DNA from: Candidatus Tenebribacter burtonii
GTDB taxonomy: Bacteria; Cloacimonadota; Cloacimonadia; Cloacimonadales; TCS61
Reading direction: 5' to 3'
DNA length: 33,633 nucleotides
NCBI GenBank assembly: GCA_030765625.1
Contig: JAVCCF010000012.1
Location: 1 to 33,633 of the forward strand
The notes under the pieces are model-generated. The model searched no databases and had not been told where the DNA came from. It worked only from the letters and a program-made list of their open reading frames with translations. The position numbers were made by a program, and so were the translations under genes. Below are positions 24,272-32,851 of the stretch, in pieces. Position 1 is the stretch's first letter. Every line of letters starts with the position of its first letter.

Positions 24272-25519
24272 ATGAAAAAAAATGTATTTTTAGTTTTATT
24301 AGTATTAAGTGCTTCCGTAGGATTATTTGGACAATATGGTTGGACATTAAATATGTTTGAGCCTGAAATTATTGATGCGAGAGCTGAAGCTTTAGGTAGG
24401 ACTTCAATTTTGTCATCATCTGGTGCAAATTTTATATTTAACAATCCTGCGATGTTAAGTGATTTATCTCAAAAAAATGTTCAATTTAGTGGTAGATCAG
24501 TATTCGGGAAAAACGAAAGAAAACATGAAGCTAATGGAGAAACTAATAAAACGGAACATGAGTATCCACTTCATATGAAATTTAATGGTTTCGCTTTTGG
24601 AATGCCTTACAATATGTCAGATAATGAAAATTTGAAATTGGGTTTTGGAGCTGGTTTTCGTACTTATTACGATTTAGGATTTAATATTCACTATGAAAGT
24701 GACGAAGAAAATGACAATTATGAATGGGATAAAAAATTCCACGGTGGATTTAATACTCTTGTTTTAGGTAGTGGATTTAACTATAAGGAAAAATTCTTTG
24801 GTGGAGTTTCATTCAGTTTCCCATTTTTAAGTAATATTTCTTCTGAAACTAAATATTCAGATGATTATTATGAAGACGATGAAACAGAAGGAACCATGAC
24901 GGGTTCATTCTTTACTTTAAGTGGCTCATATATTCTAAATGAAAATATTACTATAGGTGCAAGATTACGAACTAGTTTTGAACTTGAGTGGGAAATGGAA
25001 TATGATGATGAGGATGATTGGGAGAATGACATTACAATTCCTTCAGAATTTGGATTAGCAATAGAAATGAAACCTAATAGAAACTTAAAGCTTTACGCTG
25101 AGTATTTAACTCGAAATTTTGGGGATTTTGAAATTGAAAATTATTATTTTGATCAGGATCTTTATGGAGATTCAGATAATGGATATTCTTTAAGAGCTGG
25201 TTTTGAAGTTGGTACAAATAATGTATTCCGAGGTGGTTTATTTATACAAAGTGTTCCCATTTATGAAATGGAATCATATTACAACGAAAACTGGGAAGAA
25301 TGGGAATTAAGAAACGATGAGAAACCACAAACGGAAATTGGTTTTACAACTGGCTTTGGGATGAAGATAAATCAGAATCTTTCATTTGATATCTTTGGTG
25401 CATATTCATTCTTGGACTTTGATGAGAGTTATGTTTATTATTATGATGACGAGCAAGTTTCAAATGAATATTCCTTTTATAAAATAAAGATAGGTTGTTC
25501 AATGGGTTATAGTTTCTAA
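24272..25519 (+). CDS. FadL/OmpP1-like outer-membrane protein
   Basis: A 415-residue exported beta-barrel protein. After the signal peptide (to about GLFGQ), 'ARAEALGRTSILSSSGANFIFNNPAML' matches the N-terminal hatch region of the FadL/OmpP1/PorV-like group, which moves hydrophobic molecules across the outer membrane or serves as a surface-attachment protein. Strand-rich sequence follows ('GFGAGFRTYYDLGFNI', 'ENITIGARLRTSFELEWE', 'GFTTGFGMKINQNLSFDIFGAYSFLD'), with unusually acidic and tyrosine-rich loops near 205-220 and 240-255. The C-terminus ends 'GCSMGYSF'. Substrate unknown. AAAGGAGGG precedes the ATG. TTGACT at 24105 is a candidate promoter box; the 231-bp gap before it holds no gene. 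Confidence 0.82.
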   Translation: MKKNVFLVLLVLSASVGLFGQYGWTLNMFEPEIIDARAEALGRTSILSSSGANFIFNNPAMLSDLSQKNVQFSGRSVFGKNERKHEANGETNKTEHEYPLHMKFNGFAFGMPYNMSDNENLKLGFGAGFRTYYDLGFNIHYESDEENDNYEWDKKFHGGFNTLVLGSGFNYKEKFFGGVSFSFPFLSNISSETKYSDDYYEDDETEGTMTGSFFTLSGSYILNENITIGARLRTSFELEWEMEYDDEDDWENDITIPSEFGLAIEMKPNRNLKLYAEYLTRNFGDFEIENYYFDQDLYGDSDNGYSLRAGFEVGTNNVFRGGLFIQSVPIYEMESYYNENWEEWELRNDEKPQTEIGFTTGFGMKINQNLSFDIFGAYSFLDFDESYVYYYDDEQVSNEYSFYKIKIGCSMGYSF

Positions 25520-25554
25520 ATAAAGTTCTAGATTTCTGTTTTACAAGAAAAACT

Positions 25555-25579
25555 AACCCTGCAGAAATGCAGGGTTTTT
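25555..25579 (+). terminator. Intrinsic terminator of the FadL-like gene
   Basis: AACCCTGCA, loop GAAA, TGCAGGGTT, then T-run. Same design and almost the same sequence as the terminator at 24061. Confidence 0.93.
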
Positions 25580-25647
25580 AGTTTAGATATTTTTAATTCA
25601 TTTGACACTCAATCCATTTTTCACAAAAGTCTTTTAAGGAAATAATT

Positions 25648-26670
25648 ATGTTAAACGAAAATATTAGATTTATTAGAAAAAGTTTCAGGATAAGACGATT
25701 ACTAAATGCTGTATTAGTTTATCTTTCATATTATATTTCATTAATTACCAGAAAAGCAGTATTCTGGGGTTCGCCACCAGTAGTAATGATAGAACCAACT
25801 AACATATGTAATTTGAAGTGTCCGCTTTGTCCAACCGGTAATGGTACACTAAAGCGAAAGAAAGGTTACATGTCATTTGAAGTTTTTCAAAAAATAATAA
25901 ATGATATAGAAAAAACAGCTTTCATGGTTGTGCTGTGGAATCAAGGGGAACCATATTTAAATAAAGATTTTTCAAAAATGGTAAAATATGCCTCTGACAG
26001 GGGATTGTTTACGCTTGTATCTACAAATGGGAATATTGATTATAATGCGGAAGAAGTAGTTAAATCCGGATTAGATTCAATGATAGTATCCTTAGATGGT
26101 ACAGAGCAGGAAACATATAATAAATACCGTATAAACGGTAAATTGGATAAAGTGCTGGATGGAGTACAGCAAATCGTTGAAGCAAGAAAAAAACTAAACA
26201 GAAAAAACCCATTATTACGATGGCAGTTTTTGGTAATGAAGCATAACGAACATGAAATAGCAGAAATAAAACAACTTTCCAAAGAACTAGAAGTAGATAA
26301 TCTTGAATTTAAGAGTGTTCAAATATATTCCAAAGAGGATATTAAGAAATATCTTCCAACAAATCCGAAATATAGAAGATATAAAGTGAATGGTGATAAT
26401 TTCGAATTGAAATTTGGTATAAAAAATCGTTGCCGTCGTATTTGGACCAATGCTGTGATTAATTGGGATGGAGAAGTTGCAATCTGCTGTTTTGATAAAG
26501 ATGGAGATTTCAAAGTAGGAAATGTGATAGAATCTAAATTAAGCGAACTTTGGAAAAACAAGAAGATTATAAAAGTCAGGAATCAGATACTAACAGATAG
26601 GAAGCAGATTCCTATTTGCAGGAATTGTCTGGAAGGCGTAAAGATAAAAATTGAAGAAACAAAGGTATAA
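25648..26670 (+). CDS. Radical SAM protein with SPASM-type C-terminal cluster domain
   Basis: A 340-residue radical SAM enzyme. The S-adenosylmethionine 4Fe-4S cluster is bound by C54, C58 and C61 in TNICNLKCPLC. The fold continues with 'VLWNQGEPYLNKD' (GGEP-like), 'LVSTNG' and 'SLDGTEQETYNKYR'. The C-terminus has further cysteines (C262, C280/C281, C324, C327, in 'GEVAICCFD' and 'IPICRNC'), as in SPASM proteins that bind extra clusters. The first ~45 residues include a hydrophobic stretch (17-33) and may lie on the membrane. The reaction is unknown: peptide modification or an envelope/sugar role is possible. AAGGAAA precedes the ATG; TTGACA lies at 25602. Confidence 0.88.
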   Translation: MLNENIRFIRKSFRIRRLLNAVLVYLSYYISLITRKAVFWGSPPVVMIEPTNICNLKCPLCPTGNGTLKRKKGYMSFEVFQKIINDIEKTAFMVVLWNQGEPYLNKDFSKMVKYASDRGLFTLVSTNGNIDYNAEEVVKSGLDSMIVSLDGTEQETYNKYRINGKLDKVLDGVQQIVEARKKLNRKNPLLRWQFLVMKHNEHEIAEIKQLSKELEVDNLEFKSVQIYSKEDIKKYLPTNPKYRRYKVNGDNFELKFGIKNRCRRIWTNAVINWDGEVAICCFDKDGDFKVGNVIESKLSELWKNKKIIKVRNQILTDRKQIPICRNCLEGVKIKIEETKV

Positions 26671-26674
26671 TCTA

Positions 26675-26790
26675 AAACCTTGCGAATGGTTTCAATCCTT
26701 CGCAATGGTTGAATTAAGATTAATTTTATTCCAACCATTACAGAGGTCGAAGGAAAAATTAAAGAGATTCGTTAACCATTTGTAAGGTTT
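26675..26790. repeat. Large nested palindromic element between convergent genes
   Basis: A 17-nt outer arm (26675-26691) pairs with 26774-26790 at 15 Watson-Crick and 2 G-U positions. Inner arms CCTTCG (26697-26702)/CGAAGG (26748-26753) and AATGGTTG (26704-26711)/CAACCATT (26732-26739) continue the fold. It starts 4 bp after the radical SAM stop and ends 43 bp before the convergent gene's stop. It may act as a bidirectional terminator or be a dispersed non-coding repeat; no transposase is encoded. Confidence 0.75.
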
Positions 26791-26833
26791 GATAACGAAT
26801 AATTCCTATGAGGAGAGGGAGAAAAGAAATTAT

Positions 26834-27721
26834 TTAGGTTTCAATTTTTATTGATTTCTTTTTCCTAAGAAGTAAAACCATTCCAACAATTGCCGGTAAC
26901 ACGGAGTTGAAAAGGAAGATCGTTAAAGTTACAGTTACTGCAATCTCAGCGGAAATTGTATATTTTGAAAATACCTCAATTGCAAATTTCTCACGTAATC
27001 CTAAACCTGCATAAGTAATTGGGATTAAATTAGAAATTAAAATTAGAGGTATTGAGACAACTGCAGAGAAGAAGTGAAAACTAATAAAATTATTTAATAA
27101 GATAAAATACTGAAAAATCGTTATGAACATATACAAGATTTGCATAACAAATATTCTGGGTATGATCTTCCAGTATTGTTTAAAATATACTGCAAAATTA
27201 TTTTTTTTATCAAAATGCTTAAGAAGACATATGATAAATGGTAGAAAAATTATAAGGATAAAAGCTAAAATTGTAGGTAAAATAAATTTACTTCTGAAAT
27301 AAAAAATTGCAGCAAAGCTGGCAAAAAGTAAATTGATCCAAACCTGGAAGAACTTTTCTACTCCAATTGATATAAAAGTATTGGTTTTTGAATTTTCGAT
27401 AAAAAAAACTTTTCCCATCACACCAATACCGCCCGGGATCAATAGATTGAGAGAATGTCCTATCATGTGAGATTTAAAAATTTCTGATGGTTTTGGCTTA
27501 TAGTCAGGGTTGATCGCGAGATAATGTCCCCAGTTCTTATATTCTATATAAATCTTAATTGCAGTTGTAATTAACATCACGATTATTACCGAAACTTTAA
27601 TTTGGCAGAAGGAATGAAAAAGTACTTGAAAATCAATTTTCCTGAAAATGAAATACAATATTATTAAGGTTATAATAATTTTTATAAAATAAAAATAACG
27701 ATTTCTAATTAATTTTTCCAT
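26834..27721 (-). CDS. UPF0104/LPG synthase TM-like (flippase-like) membrane protein
   Basis: A 295-residue integral membrane protein of the lysylphosphatidylglycerol_TM/UPF0104 (YbhN, AglD-like) family, with about eight hydrophobic helices. Family-like sites are 'IEYKNWGHYL', 'PGGIGVMGKVFFI' and 'PITYAGLGLREKFAIEVF'. Relatives include the membrane part of MprF and proteins linked to glycolipid or polysaccharide transport. The soluble aminoacyl-transferase domain of MprF is absent, so lipid or polyprenyl-glycan handling is more likely than lysyl-PG synthesis. The ATG lies one base after the stop of the Wzi-like gene, so translation is coupled; there is no ribosome site of its own. Confidence 0.85.
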   Translation of the reverse strand: MEKLIRNRYFYFIKIIITLIILYFIFRKIDFQVLFHSFCQIKVSVIIVMLITTAIKIYIEYKNWGHYLAINPDYKPKPSEIFKSHMIGHSLNLLIPGGIGVMGKVFFIENSKTNTFISIGVEKFFQVWINLLFASFAAIFYFRSKFILPTILAFILIIFLPFIICLLKHFDKKNNFAVYFKQYWKIIPRIFVMQILYMFITIFQYFILLNNFISFHFFSAVVSIPLILISNLIPITYAGLGLREKFAIEVFSKYTISAEIAVTVTLTIFLFNSVLPAIVGMVLLLRKKKSIKIET

Positions 27722-27722
27722 A

Positions 27723-29285
27723 TTAATAAGATGCCTGATAGCTTATACTGAGTTGATGCTGAAGGTTGGTGTTGTTTATTTTAGTAGCGGAATGACCAAA
27801 TAGTATTTTGTGGTGAGTTAATGGCTGCCATTTTAGAATTGTTTTTATCACGATCTTTTCGGTTTTCTCACCTTCCAACCATGTTGCAGTATCATCGGGT
27901 CTGGTTTTATAATTAATCGTGAAATCATTACCCAAACTTCCTTGTCTTGTATATGAACTATGAATATTTCCGGTTAAATTCTTTAATAATTTATAATTGA
28001 ATTCTCCTGCAACTTGAATCAGATTACTCCCCTCCGGGAATCCAAGTCCTATCCCATCATGCGAGTATTTATTGTGAAGGATCTTATGAGTATACATCCA
28101 AGGGCGAACAGCAGTGAATTCTAATGTTAAGCGAATATTATTTTTTTTGTCGATCCAATATGAATTTCCTAATTGAATTGCATATTTATTTCCCCACCAA
28201 TTGGTGAAAACTTTACTTTTACTCAGCTCATCGAAGATAAAGTTCATATAAAAAGTATTTTTAGCAGAAGGTTTCAAGTTCATCCCACTAAAAATTAGAA
28301 CATTATCTCTATCTCGCAGATTATGCTCAGTAGCGCGCAAAAAAGTTTGTGGTAAAAGATAACTTGGTTCGATGTTTCTTCCGCCATAGATAACTTCTTC
28401 CCCTACGAAGAAATGAACCTTTTCAGTTGGTTCCCAATCTAATTTTTTAACTACGAGATATTTATCATTATAATCTTTATATATTGGTTCGCCAGCATCT
28501 GTCACATTGGTACTGTCAGGAATCAAAGTTCCATGCATTATAGAAATAGAGAATTTTTTAAAATCCAATTTGCCGCTAAAATATCCGTAATCATTACAGT
28601 CATCATTCAATGTCACACTGCCGCCGATATTATTTCCAATAACGTGTGTTCCTCTTCCAACAGTAATAGAACCATATTTCTTCTTGTAAGCAATTTTACC
28701 GCTGACATTATCTATCGAGGTTTGTAAATAATCGTTAGAGTTTTGAGACCAGCTATCAAATATGGGAGACGTTATAATTAAATTTTCATCACCTGTAAAA
28801 TGTCCTGCCCACCAATATCCATCAATAAAAATAGTATTTTCAATATTTGCAAATAACTTTGATCCATAATAAATAAAAGAATAAAAATTCTCTTCGGTAA
28901 TATTTGAAATGTAGTCGGTTCCGGTAAACAGATCAAAGTATAAAAAAGAATCCGAAGGTAGAAAATCATGTTGAATATTGTAGTCTAATAATTTTATTTT
29001 TAACTTGTTTTGAGTATGGATTTGCAGAAAATGTGATGGATCATGTTCATTGGAAAAAAAGTTTATGATAGATTTTTTAAAATGTGCTATAGATGAAATA
29101 GCCAAATCAGATCGTGTGTAATTATCTGGTTTTTTTCTTAGATGTAAGTAAGCATCATCATTGAATTTTTCTTCCAGGAAAGAGAAATGATTCTGAGAAG
29201 TTATCTCAGTTGTATTCCAGTCAATTTCTGATGCTGCTAAATTGATGGAATTAAATGCGATTAAAATTAACAATATTTTTTTCAT
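27723..29285 (-). CDS. Wzi-like capsule-assembly outer-membrane protein
   Basis: A 520-residue exported protein with signal peptide (KKILLILIAFNSINLAAS) and a long strand-rich barrel. The C-terminal segment 'TAVRPWMYTHKILHNKYSHDGIGLGFPEGSNLIQVAGEF' matches the Caps_assemb_Wzi signature, and 'GYFSGKLDFKKFSISIMHGTL' and 'LLPQTFLRATEHNL' are further family-like strands. Wzi in E. coli anchors capsular polysaccharide at the outer membrane. No capsule cluster is visible, so here it may bind another surface glycan. Start ATG 29285 follows AAGAGGA. A minus-strand TTGAC (29336-29340) is a candidate promoter for this gene and the coupled flippase-like gene. Confidence 0.82.
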   Translation of the reverse strand: MKKILLILIAFNSINLAASEIDWNTTEITSQNHFSFLEEKFNDDAYLHLRKKPDNYTRSDLAISSIAHFKKSIINFFSNEHDPSHFLQIHTQNKLKIKLLDYNIQHDFLPSDSFLYFDLFTGTDYISNITEENFYSFIYYGSKLFANIENTIFIDGYWWAGHFTGDENLIITSPIFDSWSQNSNDYLQTSIDNVSGKIAYKKKYGSITVGRGTHVIGNNIGGSVTLNDDCNDYGYFSGKLDFKKFSISIMHGTLIPDSTNVTDAGEPIYKDYNDKYLVVKKLDWEPTEKVHFFVGEEVIYGGRNIEPSYLLPQTFLRATEHNLRDRDNVLIFSGMNLKPSAKNTFYMNFIFDELSKSKVFTNWWGNKYAIQLGNSYWIDKKNNIRLTLEFTAVRPWMYTHKILHNKYSHDGIGLGFPEGSNLIQVAGEFNYKLLKNLTGNIHSSYTRQGSLGNDFTINYKTRPDDTATWLEGEKTEKIVIKTILKWQPLTHHKILFGHSATKINNTNLQHQLSISYQASY

Positions 29286-29463
29286 AAATCCTCTTTTTTG
29301 ATTAATAATATTTAATGTTAAAATTGAGATATGATGTCAAGAAAAAGGTAATTAGGAATATAGGAACAAATATATTAATATTAAAATTGTGATAATTAAT
29401 CTAATTAATGACTTGACTGGACTTTAAAAGAAAAACCGTTTAACGAAAAAACTGAGGTTGAAG

Positions 29464-32430
29464 ATGGATTTGAAAGAACTGAACTATTATTATAATAAAT
29501 TTAAATTTGGAGAAGATAATTTCCATGAACTTATGAAGAAAAAAGTAAATGAAATCTTGCTTGTTTCTACATTTTATGATGCTTATATTTTTGAACAAGA
29601 TGGAAGACTTTCGGAACAGATACATGGTGAATATATGCAGCTTAACTTAAGTACAGCACCGAGAATAACCAGTGTACCTACCGGTATTCAAGCACTTGAA
29701 CTCCTTAAAAATAAAAGGTTTGATCTTGTTATAACAATGATGCGGATAGGTGAGATCAGTCCATTCAAATTAAGCAAGAAGATAAAGAAAAAATATCCTG
29801 ATCTTCCAATACTACTTCTCATTAATGTTCCTAATGATGTTGGCTTGATAGATAAAGAAAGCGAAGAGATGAAATATATTGATAATGTTTTCAGTTGGAA
29901 TGGTGATAGTAAAATATTTCTTACGATGATCAAATATGTAGAAGACAAATGGAATGTTAAAAATGATACCGAAATCGGACAAGTTCGGGTTGTATTGCTG
30001 GTTGAAGATTCTATTTATTATTACTCAATGTTCCATCCATTACTATATTCAGAAATACTTAAGCAAACTCAACGACTTATTAATGAAGAAATTGTTGATA
30101 TTAATAAAAGAAACCGAATGCGAGGGCGTCCTAAAGTGCTGCTTTGTCACTCATTTGAAGAAGCAATAAACATATATGAACAATATAAGGAATATGTAAT
30201 TGCGATTATATCTGATATTAGATATAAATACAGAGGAAAGATACACCCTAAAGCCGGTATTAAATTGATAAAACATATGCAGATGCATAATGTTGAGTGT
30301 CCAATATTGTTGCAATCTTCAGAATCAGAAAATGAAAAAGATGCGAAAGAACTCGGGGTTAGCTTCCTCAACAAAAATTCTAAAACTCTTCTCCGTGATC
30401 TACAAAAATTTATTTTGGAAAACTTAGGTTTCGGTGATTTCGTCTTCAGGGATAAAAATGGGAATGAGCTTGATCGTGCAGATTCTCTAGAATCATTTGG
30501 GGAAAAATTAAAAACCATAAAAGATGAATCTTTGATCTTTCACAGCAATCATGATCAATTTTCTACTTGGTTGACGGCTCATAGCGAATTTATTTTTTCT
30601 AAGCGAGTAAAAAATATTAATGTTGAAGATTTTAATAATATCAGAGATTTCAGGAAAACTCTTATTGCTTTGTTTAAAGAAGTTCAACATGTAAGAACAC
30701 GAGGGAAAATTCTACAGTTCGATAAAAATGCTTTAAACATAGAGGGAGGAATCATCAGGCTTGCAGAAGGTTCATTCGGTGGGAAAGGACGTGGACTAGC
30801 TTTTTTGAATTCTCTTTTTGTTTCAATGGATATTGAAACAAAATTCGAAGATGTTAGTATAAAAATTCCTAAAACATTTATGATAGGAACAAGTGAATAT
30901 GACAGGTTTTTAGAGAGAAATAATATTGGATCGTGGTTAGTAGATAAAAGTGACCATGAAATAAACACAATTTTTGCTGAAGGAGATATTTCTCCAGAGT
31001 TGAGTGATATTCTAGTTGATTTTGTAGAAAAAGTGGATTACCCGATTGCGGTTCGTTCATCAGGACTGTTGGAAGATTCTCAATCTCAACCATTTGCAGG
31101 TGTATACAATACCTTTATGCTTCCCAATAATAACGAAGATAGATCTATCAGGGTAAAGCAAATTGAGACCGCTATTAAGCTGGTTTTTGCTTCAGTTTAT
31201 TTAAAGACTGCCAGGAATTATCTGGAGAGCATTAATTATAAACTTGAAGAAGAAAAAATGGCAGTGATCATTCAAGAATGTGTTGGTGATGAAGTTGAGG
31301 GTTATTACTATCCACATTTTTCAGGAGTTGGTCAATCTTATAATTTCTATCCAACCTCATACTTAAAAAATAGTGATGGAATAGTTTCTCTGTCAGCTGG
31401 TTTAGGTAAAGCGATAGTTGAAGGTGACAGAACTTTTAGATTCTCACCAAAATATCCTAAAATGGAACTTCTTTCTCAAGATGAACTTTTAAGAGAATCT
31501 CAGAAAGAACTTTATGCGATAGATCTGAGTAATCAGGATTATTGCTCAATTGATTATGAAAAGGAAACAATTAAAACATTAAAGATCAAAGAAGTTGTTA
31601 AACACAAGACTTTAGATCATATTGTCTCAACCTGGGATTTTGAGTACAATAGATTAGTGGATGGGGCAGATACACCAGGACCTAAAATAGTTACTTTTGC
31701 TGATATTGTGAAAAGTAACTATTTCCCGCTGGCAGAGATCTGTGATAATATCCTAGAAATCGGTGAAAATGCGATGGGAGTTCCAATTGAGATTGAGTTT
31801 GCCGTTAACCTGAACAGTGATATTAAAAATGGAATTAAGCCTACTTTCTATGTACTTCAGATCAGACCACTTACGATTAATAAAGATGAGATATATATAG
31901 ATTCTGATAATCTAGATATGAAACAATTATGCCTTTATACGACAAGTGGAATGGGAAATGGAGTGATATCCAATATCAATGATATAATTTTTATTGATCC
32001 CGATAAATTCGATAGATTAAAAACACTGCAAATGCAAGAAGAGATTGCTTATCTTAACAAAAAGATGAAAGATCTAAATAGACAGTATATCCTTATTGGT
32101 GCAGGCAGATGGGGTTCTCGTGATAGATTTTTAGGTATTCCTGTAAAATGGCACGAAATAAACAAAGCAAAAATAATTGTCGAGGCTGGTATGGAAGACT
32201 TTATTGTTGATGCTTCGCAGGGAACACACTTCTTCCATAATCTCATTTCAATGAATACAGGTTATTTTACAGTACCTTATGATTCCAAAACAGATTTCAT
32301 TGATTGGGAATGGCTGAAAAAACAGCCTGTTGAAGAAAAAACAGATCATTTTATCCATATTAAAACTGATGACCCTACTGTTATAAAAATGGATGGGATA
32401 AATGGTATTTCCTTTATTTATAAAAATTAG
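29464..32430 (+). CDS. Dual receiver-like, PEP-synthase ATP-grasp (PPDK_N) protein
   Basis: A 988-residue cytosolic protein. Residues 30-160 resemble a response-regulator receiver, but the phospho-acceptor site is a methionine ('LVITMMRIG'), so it is degenerate. Residues 174-322 form a second receiver with E181/D182 (VEDS), acceptor D251 (IISDIR) and K304: complete. From about 430 comes the PPDK_N ATP-binding part: GSFGGKGRG (K441), VRSSGLLEDS (R531), then the 'QIRPL' end. The swivelling phosphohistidine domain and PEP-binding barrel of PEP synthase are absent. Instead there is a C-terminal domain with 'GAGRWGSRD', 'GIPVKW' and 'DASQGTHFFHN', conserved in FCB-group relatives of unknown function. 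ATG 29464 is chosen because GAGG lies at 29454-29457. Confidence 0.85.
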   Translation: MDLKELNYYYNKFKFGEDNFHELMKKKVNEILLVSTFYDAYIFEQDGRLSEQIHGEYMQLNLSTAPRITSVPTGIQALELLKNKRFDLVITMMRIGEISPFKLSKKIKKKYPDLPILLLINVPNDVGLIDKESEEMKYIDNVFSWNGDSKIFLTMIKYVEDKWNVKNDTEIGQVRVVLLVEDSIYYYSMFHPLLYSEILKQTQRLINEEIVDINKRNRMRGRPKVLLCHSFEEAINIYEQYKEYVIAIISDIRYKYRGKIHPKAGIKLIKHMQMHNVECPILLQSSESENEKDAKELGVSFLNKNSKTLLRDLQKFILENLGFGDFVFRDKNGNELDRADSLESFGEKLKTIKDESLIFHSNHDQFSTWLTAHSEFIFSKRVKNINVEDFNNIRDFRKTLIALFKEVQHVRTRGKILQFDKNALNIEGGIIRLAEGSFGGKGRGLAFLNSLFVSMDIETKFEDVSIKIPKTFMIGTSEYDRFLERNNIGSWLVDKSDHEINTIFAEGDISPELSDILVDFVEKVDYPIAVRSSGLLEDSQSQPFAGVYNTFMLPNNNEDRSIRVKQIETAIKLVFASVYLKTARNYLESINYKLEEEKMAVIIQECVGDEVEGYYYPHFSGVGQSYNFYPTSYLKNSDGIVSLSAGLGKAIVEGDRTFRFSPKYPKMELLSQDELLRESQKELYAIDLSNQDYCSIDYEKETIKTLKIKEVVKHKTLDHIVSTWDFEYNRLVDGADTPGPKIVTFADIVKSNYFPLAEICDNILEIGENAMGVPIEIEFAVNLNSDIKNGIKPTFYVLQIRPLTINKDEIYIDSDNLDMKQLCLYTTSGMGNGVISNINDIIFIDPDKFDRLKTLQMQEEIAYLNKKMKDLNRQYILIGAGRWGSRDRFLGIPVKWHEINKAKIIVEAGMEDFIVDASQGTHFFHNLISMNTGYFTVPYDSKTDFIDWEWLKKQPVEEKTDHFIHIKTDDPTVIKMDGINGISFIYKN

Positions 32431-32447
32431 TACCATGTGGAGCACAA

Positions 32448-32759
32448 TTGAAATTAGAAGAACTAAATAAATATTATAATAAATTCAAATTTGGTGAAGA
32501 TATTTTTCACCATTTAATTTTACAATCTTTACAGAAGAAGATAAAATAATTCAACTGGCAAATGGTTCATTAGGTGGAAAGGGAAGAAGTTGATGAAAGA
32601 CTTCATAACATTATGATCGTCATTTATGAACAGTGTGTGAAGTGTGGAGAAGAAGGTGATTTCATTAACTACGTTAAGGGTGCAAATATTGCCGGATTTA
32701 TCAAAATTGCGGACTCAATGTTAGAATCACGGAATAGTATAAACACATCTTATAAATGA
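32448..32759 (+). pseudogene. Composite pseudogene: receiver-PPDK_N start, ATP-loop piece, and gdhA 3' end
   Basis: Three fragments lie in a row. TTG 32448, with GGAG before it, encodes a 33-residue peptide matching the first ~25 residues of the preceding gene ('LKLEELNKYYNKFKFGEDIFHHL'), ending at TAA 32547. In another frame, about 32535-32588 reads 'EDKIIQLANGSLGGKGRS', matching residues 430-443 of that gene. From about 32578, 'REEVDERLHNIM...FINYVKGANIAGFIKIADSML' is the carboxyl end of an NADP-type glutamate dehydrogenase, stopping at TGA 32757. So a paralogue and a gdhA copy lost their interiors and were joined. None of the fragments is likely to be functional. Confidence 0.8.
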
Positions 32760-32770
32760 AGATAAGTCCT

Positions 32771-32808
32771 CAAGAAATTGAAGGCTTTTTTATTGCCTTA
32801 ACTTCTTG
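32771..32808. repeat. Imperfect hairpin after the gdhA-like fragment
   Basis: CAAGAA...AAGGC (32771-32785) pairs with GCCTT...TTCTTG (32795-32808), with one mismatch and one bulge. The loop is T-rich. It may be the old terminator of the lost gdhA copy; the T-run lies in the loop rather than after it. Confidence 0.4.
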
Positions 32809-32851
32809 CTTAGTATAACACTACCATAACTCAAAAAAAAAATTACAAATA

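Noticed and set aside
26834-27721. MprF-type lysylphosphatidylglycerol synthase
   Set aside because: Only the membrane flippase-like part is encoded; the aminoacyl-transferase domain is missing.
29464-32430. Plain phosphoenolpyruvate synthase (ppsA)
   Set aside because: The phosphohistidine and PEP-binding domains are absent and two receiver-like domains occupy the N-terminus.
32574-32759. Independent small gene of 61 codons
   Set aside because: The translation is the carboxyl terminus of a glutamate dehydrogenase and its apparent GTG start lies at the scar junction, so a gene fragment is the better explanation.
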